Of a stretch of 64,000 nt of DNA, positions 8,241 to 17,682 are shown piece by piece. Position 1 is the stretch's first letter. Each line of letters opens with the position of its first letter. The notes beneath the pieces were generated by a model that worked only from the letters and a program-made list of their open reading frames with translations, did no database searches and was not told the origin of the DNA. Both the position numbers and the translations under genes were made by a program. This stretch comes from Candidatus Hadersleviella danica (GTDB lineage Bacteria > Chloroflexota > Anaerolineae > Promineifilales > Promineifilaceae), in the NCBI GenBank assembly GCA_016711405.1, contig JADJSZ010000022.1:1-64000 (forward strand), written 5' to 3'.

Positions 8241-9634
8241 TTAACGCGCATTACGGCCGCCGATGCCAAAGACAGAGGGTGGTAACATGATGCCTGCCTC
8301 TTGAATTTTGCTCATGGTTTTTGGCCGTAAGCCTGTCGGTCGTAAACGGCCGATGACCTTGCCATTCTCAAAGCCCGTCTGCTCAAAGCGGAAAATTTCA
8401 GACATGGTGATGACATCCCCTTCCATGCCCTGAATTTCACTGATGGAGATGACCTTGCGCGAACCATCGCGCATACGGGATTGTTGGATGATGAAATCCA
8501 CGGCCGCCGCAACTTGTTCACGGATGGCGCGGAGGGTAAATCCATGCCAGCCATCATGCACATGGTTTCGATGCGGGAGAGCGCATCGCGGGGGTTATTG
8601 GCATGGGCGGTGGTCATACTCCCTTCGTGGCCCGTGTTCATGGCTTGCAACATGTCGAGCGTTTCGCCACCACGGCATTCTCCAACGACGATGCGGTCTG
8701 GCCGCATACGCAAGGCATTGATAACCAAATCTTGGATGGAGACTTGGCCGCGTCCTTCGACGTTGGCGGGGCGAGATTCTAGGGTGATGACATGCTCTTG
8801 GGCGAGTTGGAGTTCGGCCGCGTTTTCAATGGTCACAATGCGCTCCCCTTCAGGGATGAAACTGGAGAGGATGTTGAGCAAGGTGGTTTTGCCCGAGCCT
8901 GTGCCGCCAGAGACGACGATGTTGCACTTGCCGATGACGATGGCACGCAGGAATTCGGCCGCTTCGGGTGTGACAGTTCCCCACTGCACCAAGTTGTCAA
9001 TGGTGAGTGGTTTCTTGGAGAACACGCGAATGGTGATGGTGGGGCCGTTCAGCGCAATGGGTGGGATGATGGCGTTGACGCGGGAGCCATCGGGCAAGCG
9101 AGCGTCTACCATGGGTGAGGCTTCGTCAATACGACGGCCGAGGGGGGCGACGATGCGGTCAATAATCCGCATGACATGGTCGTTGTCCTCAAATTCAATG
9201 GTTGAGCGGATAATCTTGCCCCCTTTTTCAATGAAGATGTGCTTGGGGCCGTTGACCATGATTTCGCCGACATCGCCAGCGGTTAGGTAGCCTTGGATGG
9301 GGCCGTAACCAAGAATTTCGGCCACAATTTGGTCGAAAAGGGCTTTGCGCTCCGTTTTGGTGAGTACAATTTGCTCTTCAGCCAGCATGTTATCGAACAA
9401 ATCTTGGATGGTGGCCCGGACTTCGGCCGTCTTGCTCACATCCGTGGTCGGATCCATCTCCATAATCAGCCGCTGTTGGAGGCGGGTTTTGAGGTCGAGA
9501 TAGGCATCGCGGGCATTGGTGATGGTGGGAGCCGAACGTTTAACACGCAAATCCTGCAACTTAGAGGCCTGTTGCGGGGGTTGTTGTTCTTTGTTTGTTT
9601 CTTGCTTGCGTTCAATACGCTTCAAAAGTGACAC
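8241..9634 (-). CDS. tadA: Tad pilus assembly ATPase TadA/CpaF, one-base frameshift
   Basis: The first frame (9634 to about 8536) gives a normal CpaF/TadA motor up to MAGMDLP (residue 367): N-terminal domain, Walker A GGTGSGKT (243-250), Asp box, Walker B RIVVGECRG (about 314-322) and the histidine box GHEGSMTTAHANN. It then runs into nonsense. One frame over, from about 8533 to 8241, the expected C-terminus continues: LRAIREQVAAAVDFIIQQ, GMEGDVITMSEIFRFEQ and SKIQEAGIMLPP. The join is at plus 8534-8536 (GGG); one more G restores the frame, giving about 464 residues. The ATPase powers pilin polymerisation from the cytoplasm. Since tadZ, tadB and tadC are intact, I think the gene is functional and the frameshift is probably a sequencing error. 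Confidence 0.88.
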
Positions 9635-9712
9635 AATCTACCTCCAGATCGGCCGATTAAGTGGTTAACCAACCACTTAAGATAGGTTTGGCAAAAAAGC
9701 GGTGGGCAAAAA

Positions 9713-10990
9713 TTACCTGCCAAATAGTCTGGCAAAGAATGATTTTTTCTTGGTGGATGGGGATCCATTTTTGTTGCCCACAGCGATAACATCATCTTCT
9801 GTTTTGCTTAACTCTTTTTCAAGGGTTTCGGCTAGTTTGAAGAAGGCATTGACCAAGGGGTCTCGACGGCCGCGTGAACTAGAGGCGAGGGGTTGGCCAC
9901 GGTCGGCCGCATTTGTGACCGCCAATTCTTCGGATGGCACAACCACCATCACGGGTCGTTTGAGGGCATCGCCCACATCTTTAACCGAGATGCCGAGTTT
10001 GTCGGAAGAGCGATTGACGACGAGCATCATTTTGCTGGGGTCGTAATTAAGTTCGTCAATGAGGTCGAAGAAGCGGCGGGTATTGGTGAGGCTGGACAGG
10101 CTTTGCTGGGTGACGAGCAAAATGCGGTCGGCTACGTCGAGTACGTCTAGGGTTACGTCGTTCAGAGCCGATTGAGTGTCCACGATGACGTAATCGAAGA
10201 GTTGGACAATGCGTTTGAGGAGGGCATCTATGTGTTCGGCCGTGACCAATTCAGCCATTTCTGGCCGTGGGGGAGCCAGCAAAACGCGCAACCCGCTATC
10301 ATGTTCAATCATGACACTGGTGACCAAATCGGAATCAAGTTCGTTCACGCGGTCTATTAAGTCCACAATGCTGGTAGTGGGGCGCATGTTGAGGGTGACG
10401 GCCACATCGCCAAATTGCAAACTAGCATCTATGAGGGCTGTTTTGTGGCCTTTGGAGGCGAGGGCAACGGCTAAGTTGATAGCGAGGGTGGTGCAACCGC
10501 TTCCCCCTTTGGGGCTGTATACGGCGATGATATTGCCTTGGGCAACGGGGCTTTTGGCTCCAGCGGCCGTGCCTGCTTGCCCCACAGCCATACTGGACAT
10601 GGGCATCATAGTCGGCCGTGTGTCATATACCCGCCGAATGGCGGCCATGAGTTCATCGGCCGAAAAGGGCTTCATCAAAAAGTCGCGTGCCCCTGCTAAC
10701 ATGGCGCGGCGCAAATAATCCGCCTCGCTCTGCACCGACATGATGATGATTTGGGCAACGGGGACAGCACGGGTGATAGCTTGGCTGGCACTAATGCCAT
10801 CGCGTCCCGGCATATTGATATCCATTAAAATCACATCAGGTTGTTGTTGCTTAGCAACTTCAATGGCCTGATCCCCATCGCCCGCCTGAGCAACTACTTC
10901 TACGTCTCGCTCAAACTGCAGTAGCTTACGCACATTTTCACGTGTTTCAGGCGAGTCGTCTACAATCAATACGCGGATTTTTTCTGCCAT
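9713..10990 (-). CDS. tadZ: Tad localisation protein TadZ/CpaE with receiver domain
   Basis: 425 residues. Residues 1-122 form a response-regulator receiver with a complete set of active residues: D11 and D12, phosphoacceptor D57 (ILMDINMPG), S85 and K107 (FLMKPF). A Gly/Ala linker follows (about 125-150), then a ParA/MinD-type ATPase with deviant Walker A PKGGSGCTT (160-168) and the switch region LIDASLQFGDV. TadZ/CpaE proteins place the pilus machine at a cell site. Their receiver is usually degenerate and non-phosphorylated, so the intact site here is unusual. First gene of the tad block. Confidence 0.9.
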   Translation of the reverse strand: MAEKIRVLIVDDSPETRENVRKLLQFERDVEVVAQAGDGDQAIEVAKQQQPDVILMDINMPGRDGISASQAITRAVPVAQIIIMSVQSEADYLRRAMLAGARDFLMKPFSADELMAAIRRVYDTRPTMMPMSSMAVGQAGTAAGAKSPVAQGNIIAVYSPKGGSGCTTLAINLAVALASKGHKTALIDASLQFGDVAVTLNMRPTTSIVDLIDRVNELDSDLVTSVMIEHDSGLRVLLAPPRPEMAELVTAEHIDALLKRIVQLFDYVIVDTQSALNDVTLDVLDVADRILLVTQQSLSSLTNTRRFFDLIDELNYDPSKMMLVVNRSSDKLGISVKDVGDALKRPVMVVVPSEELAVTNAADRGQPLASSSRGRRDPLVNAFFKLAETLEKELSKTEDDVIAVGNKNGSPSTKKKSFFARLFGR

Positions 10991-11086
10991 GTGAACCTTG
11001 GTGATGTGAATGGATGTTGAAGTTAACCAGTGAGTTTCTACTTAAAAAGTAACTTTTGAGCCTTATGCTCACTTACCTTTTAGCAA

Positions 11087-11115
11087 ATATAACCTGTTTT
11101 CGTTAAGGAACGCAA
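11087..11115 (-). promoter_or_regulatory. possible sigma-70 type promoter of the tad operon
   Basis: On the minus strand, TTGCGT (11115-11110) and TTATAT (11092-11087) are separated by 17 bases, about 100 bases upstream of the tadZ ATG. The match is reasonable, but it comes from inspection only. Confidence 0.35.
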
Positions 11116-11462
11116 ACAATGTGTGTTTAGATAGTATTGCTTTGTGGGAAGAATCTCGAGGAGGAAGTATGTAATAACGTGGTTGGATTACATAAATCAT
11201 CATACTCTGATTATAACTAAAGTCAAGAATCTAGGGTAATGGGGCAATTGGGGGTAATTGCTTACATCTGTTTGTGAAAGTGGTGGTAGCGGCTTAGGTT
11301 TAAAACCTTGGTTCTCGGTTAGAAGTTGCATAGCCTTGCACGGTGCAAATGACAAACGAATGAGGCAAATGTTCCTGCTCGAGTCGCTGGTGACGGCCGT
11401 GGAGTTGCCCATAAGCGGCCGATTACTAGCCGCGGAGCTTAAATAATCGTCGTTCCGAACTA
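11116..11462. other. intergenic between tadZ and the GMC oxidoreductase gene
   Basis: About 350 bases with no supported gene. Short frames on both strands do not read as protein. I see no hairpin or tandem repeat. Confidence 0.4.
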
Positions 11463-13021
11463 TCATGCCCCTAAAATCATCTCGGCCGCTTTTTCGGCAA
11501 TCATAATCACCGGCGCATTGGTGTTCCCGCCAATCAACGTTGGCATAATCGAGGCATCCGCCACCCGCAACCCCTCCAACCCATGCACCCGCAACTGAGC
11601 ATCCACCACGGCCGTTTTATCCCCCGCTGGCCCCATCTTACACGTCCCTACTGGGTGGTATACCGTATGCGCCGCTTGCCGAATATAAGCCATCAGCCCC
11701 TCATCATCTACCACATTTTGGCCGGGATATACCTCCCGCTCCACATATTGCCCCAGCGCAGGGTGGCGCGTAATTTGCCGCGCCATCTTCACCCCCGCCA
11801 ACAAGGGCGCCCAATCCGCCTCATCGGCCAAATAATTGGGCTGGATGAGCGGTGCGTCCAGCGCATCGGTCGAGCGCAGTTTAATGTAGCCAAGACTGCG
11901 CGGCCGTAGCAGAACCGTCGTCGCCTTAAACCCATCACGGCCGTGCGCCTCCTCGATGGCGGGCAGGAAGATAAACTGAATGTCGGGGGTGGGCAAATCG
12001 GGTTGGGTGCGATAAAAGCCACCCACCTCGGCCGCATTAGAAGCCAACGGCCCACGCTTGGTCAGGACATAGCGCACCGTGTTGCGCCAGTTATAGGCCG
12101 AATTTAAGGCGACTTTGTCCTTGGTGAAACAATCCACTCCCACTAACAGATGATCCTGCAAATTTTGCCCCACGCCGGGCAAGGGAAAGCGGGGCAAAAC
12201 CCCCATCTGGCGCAAATGGTCGGCTGGGCCAATGCCCGCAAACAGGAGCAGTTGGGGGGAGTTAATGGCTCCTGCGCACAAAATGACCTCTCGATGGACT
12301 CGCACTTCGCGCTGGTCGCCATCGGGGGCAATGTAGCGCACCCCTGCAACGCGGCGGCCTTCGTAGAGCAAACCCATCATGTGGCAATGGATGCGGACTG
12401 TCAGGTTGGAGCGGCGCAGGGCGGGGCGCAGGTATGCTTCGGCCGTGCTTTGCCGCCTGCCGTTGGCAATGGTGGCCTGATACGGCCCCACGCCATCTTG
12501 GGAAGGGCCGTTAAAATCGGGGTTGTAGGGCAAGCCTAGAGCCACGGCCGCCTCGATAAATCCTTTGGCCAGCGCATTGAGCGGGTGAATGTCCGAAATG
12601 GTGAGTACCTGTTTACCCCGTGATACTCATCTGCCCCGCGCAGTTGGTTTTCGCTCTTCTTGAACAGCGGCAAGAGGTCGGCATAGCCCCATCCTTCGTT
12701 GCCAAGGCTGGCCCAATGGTCGTAATCGGCCGGGTTGCCGCGCACATACATCATGGCGTTGGTGGCGCTGGAACCACCCAGCACTTTGCCGCGTGGCCAG
12801 TGAATGCGACGGCCGTCTAAGTGCGCTTGTGGTTCAGTGTGATACCCCCAATCCAACGCCGATTCGCGCAAGAGCGACCACGAAATGGGGACGTGAATTT
12901 CGCGTTGGGTATCTGGCCCGCCTGCCTCAAGGAGCAAGACGCTATTTCTGCTATTTTCGGTCAGCCGATTGGCCAGCACACAGCCAGCCGAGCCTGCACC
13001 AACGATGATGTAATCGTACAT
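11463..13021 (-). CDS. GMC-family FAD oxidoreductase (alcohol/choline dehydrogenase type), frameshifted
   Basis: Two frames make one protein of about 519 residues. Residues 1-130 carry the FAD-binding motif VGAGSAGCVLANRL, an acidic loop LLLEAGG and GMC signature GKVLGGSSATNAMMYVRG. At about 12600-12612, just after DEYHGV, the frame changes; the continuation VLTISDIHPLNALAKGF then leads to signature 2 GAINSPQLLLFAGIGP, the catalytic-site motif HPVGTCKMG and the C-terminal VADASIMPTLIGGNTNAP. Length fits the family. Members oxidise alcohols, choline, glucose or similar; the substrate cannot be assigned. The gene stands alone on the minus strand. One inserted or deleted base explains the break. 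Confidence 0.85.
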
Positions 13022-13030
13022 AGAGAATAT

Positions 13031-13089
13031 TGAGTAGAGAGTGCTGAGTAGAAAATGCTGAGTAGAAAATGCTGAGTGCTGAGTGCTGA
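13031..13089. repeat. GTGCTGA / GAGTAGA short tandem repeats
   Basis: Upstream of the GMC gene the sequence repeats GCTGAGTAGAAAAT twice, then GCTGAGT three times. The reverse-complement family (CAGCACT) appears at about 35057-35085, next to another gene end. No second arm is present here, so it does not form a hairpin by itself. Confidence 0.7.
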
Positions 13090-13225
13090 AAGGGCGTAGT
13101 TTACCACGTTATGGGGTGGGGCTGGCTATTTTTGGTGACTGGGTAGATTACAAATTGGAAGTTGCCAGTTACAATGTAGGCTCTGATTACCTATTCGCTT
13201 AAGACAGTTTCGATATGGAGTAATA

Positions 13226-13435
13226 ATGATGAAAGAACAACCACCAACTCAAGGAGAACCCAAGTGGCGTGGAGCCATTTGGATGGGCGGCGGAGCCTTT
13301 GTGGGCATCATTCTAGGGGCTATCTTTGCCAATTTGATTGGGGCAGATGGGGGAGCGGTGCCGTGGCCGGGCATTGGGGCAGGGCTGGGCGGGGTCGTGG
13401 GCCTCATTCTGCTCAACAGGCGCACCCGCCGCTAA
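13226..13435 (+). CDS. small glycine-rich membrane protein
   Basis: 69 residues starting MMKEQPPTQGEPKWRGAIWM. A clear GGAG lies eight bases before the first ATG. Two hydrophobic segments (about 19-37 and 46-63) are rich in Gly with small-residue spacing (GGGAFVGIILGAIFANLIG), like glycine-zipper helices, and the end is basic (NRRTRR). I do not recognise a family. The next gene starts four bases after the stop, so the two are probably co-expressed. Confidence 0.6.
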   Translation: MMKEQPPTQGEPKWRGAIWMGGGAFVGIILGAIFANLIGADGGAVPWPGIGAGLGGVVGLILLNRRTRR

Positions 13436-13438
13436 TTT

Positions 13439-15293
13439 ATGCGCTATTTCTGGCCCCTAAACCTTGCTCTCATCACGGCCGCTTTGGCTTATTTCTCGCC
13501 CATCAGTTATGCAGATAGCGACCCGCTATTTAGTTTGCTGACCGCGCAAGCCATTTTGGAGCATGGCTCGGCCGAACTTAGCCCCTACCGCGAAGCCGTA
13601 GAGGCCGTGCCCGACAGGTATCGGCTCTACGACATGGACGACGGCCGTCTCTATTATGCTTTCCCACTCGGGTCAGCTCTGTTTGGGTTGCCTGCTGTGG
13701 CCGTAGCACGGGGGCTGGGGCTGGATATGGCCAATCGGGCGGAGGAAGCGGTCGTGCAAAAGTGGTTGTCCATTCTGACCAGCGTGCTGGCCGTGCTGTT
13801 GCTCTACGCCTTGGCGCAGAGCCATCTGCCGCCGCTGGCCAGTGCGGGATTGGCGGCCGTATTCATGTGGGGCACTGTGCTAATCACCACCTTGGCCACC
13901 GCTTTTTGGAGCCTGAACGTGGTGGTGGTGCTGGAAACGGCCGCGCTCCTCTTGCTGGTGGGCATGGCGCAAGGGCGAGCGGTGCGTGGGGCGGGGGCGT
14001 GGTTGGGTTTGTGCTTGCTGGGCATGTTTATTAGCAGAGCGTCCACGGCCGTGCCCATTGCCGTGGTGGTCGTCACGGTGGCATGGGCATATCGCCGCCA
14101 CTTTTGGCCAATGGCACTGGTGGCGGGCGGAGGGTTTGGTATTGTTTGGGGTCTTCTCGTGGGGCACTTATGGGTTGCCAATCCCCCCCTACTATTTGCC
14201 CATCAGTTTGGGCGGTTTGCAAGGGTTCAGCGAGGGGAGCCGACACGAATTGGCCAGCCCGTGGTGGGCGGTGGTGTATGGCCTGCTTTTCAGCCCATCG
14301 CGGGGGGCTTTTATTTTCAGCCCGATGTTGTTGGCCGTGGTGGCGGCCGTGGCGGGGCAGAAACGGCCGTGGTGGGCACGGCCGTTGGTGGGCACGGCCT
14401 TGGCGTGGATTGCTCTGCACCTTTTTACGGTGATGCGCTTTCACATGTGGTGGGGTGGATTTGGGTTTGGCCCCCGCTTGCTGGTCGAAATCATGCCGCC
14501 GCTGTTTTGGCTGGCGGTTATGGTGTGGCCAACTAGCCCCCATGCCCCTAACCGTTGGTTGCCAGTCGCGTTTGGGGTACTGGCCGTGCCTGCCCTGCTC
14601 ATCCACAGCGGAGCGGGATTGTTTAACAAGTACGCTGTCTATTGGAACAGCGACCCACGGCCGCTTGTGACCCCGCGCATGGTGTTGGATTGGCGCACCC
14701 CCCAATTTTTGGCCTCGGCCGAATCGCTGTGTGCCCGCAGTTTGCGCTACCACCGCGAGGCGGTATTGACCTTTGAGGAGGTGTGGCTGGTAGAGCAACC
14801 GAGTGTGTTGATTACGCCAGCGACGGCCGATATTAACCTATGGCTTAAAAATGGGGCATGGGCAGAGCGGCCGTCCCATGAGGGGGTGGCTCCGCCTTTG
14901 GGTTATCCGCACACAGCCTATCTGCCCTTGGTGGCCAAGTGGGGGCCGATAGGTGGTTTGTGGGCGGGCTTCCAGCCGTGGGGAGAGATGTTGTGTGCCG
15001 AAGCGCACATTTTGTTTCGGGGGAGTGTTAAAAATCGGCCGCGTGAGGTGGTGGTGACGGCCGTGGCTGTTGGCGAAGCGCAGGTGGTGGCGGTGTCGCT
15101 CAACGGCCGTTTGCTCGGCCATATTTTGCCCCGCACGGCGCTATCCGATAGTTGGGTTATACCCCTTCCCGCCGCTTATTTGGATGAGAACCTAAACCAA
15201 TTGACCTTTGGCGCGGCCGAACTCGCCTTCCCCTACGACCTCACCCACCCCCAGCGGCGCACCATTTTGGTGCAATCGGTGCAGGTGAGATGA
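13439..15293 (+). CDS. multi-pass membrane protein, glycosyltransferase GT-C-like, frameshifted
   Basis: About 618 residues across two frames. The first frame runs to ANPP with about eight membrane helices after an N-terminal loop containing SYADSDPLFSLLTAQAILEH. At a run of seven C (14183-14189) the frame changes, and the continuation YYLPISLGGLQGFSEGSRHE reads on with further helices (GALIFSP-like region, MPPLFWLAVMVW) and a C-terminal soluble domain of about 200 residues. Removing one C restores one frame. An early acidic DxD loop between helices and a soluble C-terminal domain are features of GT-C sugar transferases such as the ArnT/PMT group, but sequence alone does not prove it. Alternative: an uncharacterised membrane protein. 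Confidence 0.6.
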
Positions 15294-15321
15294 GGGGACT
15301 GGGGACTGGGGACTGGGGACT
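15294..15321. repeat. four perfect GGGGACT heptamers
   Basis: GGGGACT x 4 without a mismatch, between the end of the membrane protein and the Dabb gene. The last unit supplies two bases of the Dabb stop codon. Imperfect relatives of this family (GGGACTTG, GGGACTGG) form the arms of the palindromes at 17035-17168 and 17515-17632. Confidence 0.9.
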
Positions 15322-15601
15322 AAAAATCCACCGCTTTTGCTTCGCTGATGACGGTGCGGACGTAGGCGAGGATTTCTTGGTGGTAGGGGTGATTTTGGTA
15401 GAGGTCTAAATCGGCTTGGGAGTCGAGACGGACGATGAGGCCGACATCGAAGGAGCGGGGGGAGCGCAAAACATCGGCCCCAACTTCGAGTTGGCGAATT
15501 TGGGGGACGCGGCCGACTAAGCTGTGCAGTTTGGCGCACAATTCGGCCGCGTTTTCGGCCGTGGGGTCTTGGAGCTTGAACAAAACAAGGTGGGTGAACA
15601 T
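15320..15601 (-). CDS. stress-responsive alpha/beta barrel (Dabb) protein
   Basis: 93 residues from the ATG at 15601 (MFTHLVLFKLQDPT). The pattern H-x-V-x-F-K near the N-terminus, the central VGADVLRSPRSFDVGLIVRLD strands and the ending helix YQNHPYHQEILAYVRTVI are typical of the dimeric ferredoxin-like Dabb fold. An in-frame ATG 26 codons upstream would add repeat-derived sequence and is rejected. Function is unknown; related proteins are stress-induced or small catalytic barrels. No Shine-Dalgarno is visible before the ATG. Confidence 0.8.
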   Translation of the reverse strand: MFTHLVLFKLQDPTAENAAELCAKLHSLVGRVPQIRQLEVGADVLRSPRSFDVGLIVRLDSQADLDLYQNHPYHQEILAYVRTVISEAKAVDF

Positions 15602-15679
15602 AGGGAAATTGGGTGAGGGGGTGTGGGAGGTTACAAGTTGCAAGTTACAAGTCGCTGACCACCTATAACTTGTAGCCAC

Positions 15680-17018
15680 TTAAATTTTCAGCGGCAGGGT
15701 TACTGTAAAAATTGTGCCCGTGGTGGGCGTGCTGGTGACGTGGATACGGCCGCCTAGCATTTGGCAAAATTGCTGGCTAATGACCAAGCCCAACCCTGTG
15801 CCTGCCTCGTGGCTCTGGCTCTCCTGCTGGGCTTGGTAAAAGGCGGTAAACAGCCTTTCAACTTGAGCTTCATTCATGCCAATCCCCGTATCGCACACCT
15901 GAAACATGAGTTCTGTGGGGGGCGTGTTGGTGGTCACACGCAAGGTAATGCGCCCTTCGTGGGTGAACTTGTTGGCGTTGTTCAACAGGTTGAGCAGAAT
16001 TTGGCGCACTTTGAGCCAATCGGTCTGGAAATTGAGGTCGGCCGTGTGGTTTTCTACCACAAACTCATTCTTTTGCCGCCGAAAGAGGGGGAGCATCGTC
16101 GTTTGCACATCCTGCACAATTTGGGCCACGGCCACATGCTCATAACTCAGTGTCATGCGCCCCGCTTCAATTTTGGCCAAATCCAGCACATTGTTGATGA
16201 TCGCCAACAAATGTTGGCTGGCCACCTGAATGTTGCCCACATCTTCGGCCAAATGGTTTTCCGCCAACTCCTCCACTTCCTCATACAACATCTCGCTGTA
16301 GCCAATGATGGCATTGAGCGGGGTGCGTAATTCGTGGCTCATGCTGGCCAAAAAGTTGCTTTTGGCGGTATTGGCCTCCACCGCCTCATTGCGGGCGAGT
16401 TGCAGGGCGTGGTTGGCTTGGCGCAACTCTTCGTTGGCTAAAAAATTGCTCCGTTGCAACCGCTCGTACAGCAAAATGGAAATATCACTAATCGCACAAA
16501 TGACACCCAGTTGCAAGAGGGTATAAATCAGAATCCATGTTTCGCTGTTGTCGGTGACAAGGAGTTGGACATGTCGATTGAAGAGGAGGTGGTAGCCAAG
16601 GGTAGCGACTTGGAGGAGGAGGTGGTTGAGCGGCCGAATCGGAACCAGCAAAGTCAGCCCCAAGATGACCAATAGCCAACTGCTATTGTTGTAAATGGCA
16701 CGGCCGCCAAATGTCACCCACACTTGGGGCACAATTAAAATGGAGGCCACCAAACAGATGAAGGCCACATTGGGGTGGCGATGGACAAAGCGGCCGTAAA
16801 TAAGCCATGTACAAATCGCTAAAGCGAGGTAATGCCAACTATAACTAACCGCAATATCCCACCGTGCCTCGGGAATAAGGAGCAAATCCAGTGTGGCAAA
16901 GAGCGAGATAGCGACCAAGATACTCACCAGCCCAATCCGCAGGCGGGTGGCTAGAAAATCATCTTGCCACGCCTGAAATAGCTCATTTGCGGGGGTGGGA
17001 GGGGTGGGTTGGAGGCAT
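15680..17018 (-). CDS. membrane sensor histidine kinase, start frameshifted
   Basis: From GTG 16927 the frame gives 415 residues: five or six membrane segments (about 1-150), a short coiled coil, then HisKA with SNFLASMSHELRTPLNAIIG, and HATPase with the N box LNLLNNANKF, G1 DTGIGM and G2 GTGLGLVI. In the same frame upstream, NELFQAWQDDFLATRLRIGL is clearly coding but has no start. An ATG at 17018 (MPPTHP) in a neighbouring frame joins to it through runs of C (plus 16991-17006), so I place the start there with a one-base break. No attached receiver is present, and no response regulator lies beside it. The signal is unknown. Confidence 0.8.
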
Positions 17019-17034
17019 GGTCAGAAAGGAGCGG

Positions 17035-17168
17035 GGCATGGTTCAAGCTATCTTTACAATTTAGGACAAGAGACTTGGGACTTGGGACTGGAGTTCACGA
17101 GCGTCCCAAGTCCCTTGTCCCCAGTCAAGATTTGTAAAGATGTTCTCTCGAAGGCTGTGAACCATGCC
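17035..17168. mobile_element. MITE-like palindrome, copy 1
   Basis: 134 bases bounded by GGCATGGTTCA and its complement TGAACCATGCC. Inside, CTTTACAATT and GATTTGTAAAG pair, then an inner stem of GGGACTTG-type repeats. A second copy with the same order of parts is at 17515-17632. It has no coding capacity. Confidence 0.65.
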
Positions 17169-17514
17169 GAAAGTGGAGATTGCGTCCTATGTTTTTCGCA
17201 AGGAGATGGGTCTGGTGAAAAAAGGTGAGATTAGACCGTAGAACTTCCCTCCAAATACTTTGCGTCTTTGCGCCTTGCGTCAAAACCTTTTTTCACTGCA
17301 TTCATAGCATGATTTGTAGCTTATAACTGGTAACTTGCAACCAAATTCATGGTGAAAAACGAAAGAAGTGGCGAAATAAGAAAGAGTGGATTCATTTTGC
17401 CCCAATTTTAGTTCAGTGAATTAGGTTTCTCATGCAACCATTTAGGCTACCAAGGGGTTATAGCTCTTGTTAGTGGCCAGTTTATCAGAGTATCGGCCGT
17501 TAATAACCAGTTCC

Positions 17515-17632
17515 CGCATGGTTTAAGCCATTTTTGCAATTACAGACGAGGGACTGGGGACACGGGACTGGCGGTCACAAGCGTCCCAAGTCCCAAGTCC
17601 CTTGCCAAAATTAGAATGCCATGAACCGTGCC
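17515..17632. mobile_element. MITE-like palindrome, copy 2
   Basis: 118 bases starting GCATGGTTTAAGCCATTTTTGC and ending ATGAACCGTGCC. The inner part again has GGGACT units and a shared ...TCACAAGCGTCCCAAGTCCC stretch, nearly identical to copy 1. Between the two copies (17169-17514) there is no gene, only a TTTGCGTC-type string (17259-17284) and a stray CGGCCG. Confidence 0.65.
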
Positions 17633-17682
17633 CAGTTCCTAATCACGAACAACAAGGAATTACTTCCTAACCCGAGGCGCAT

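Noticed and set aside
8241..9634. Programmed frameshift in tadA
   Set aside because: No slippery heptamer or downstream structure, and similar one-base breaks occur in unrelated genes, so error is the simpler explanation.
11200..11466. 88-residue minus-strand frame upstream of tadZ
   Set aside because: No Shine-Dalgarno, no recognisable sequence, and it overlaps the region just past the GMC gene end.
13439..15293. Two separate membrane proteins
   Set aside because: The frames overlap and join smoothly at a C7 run into one plausible multi-pass protein.
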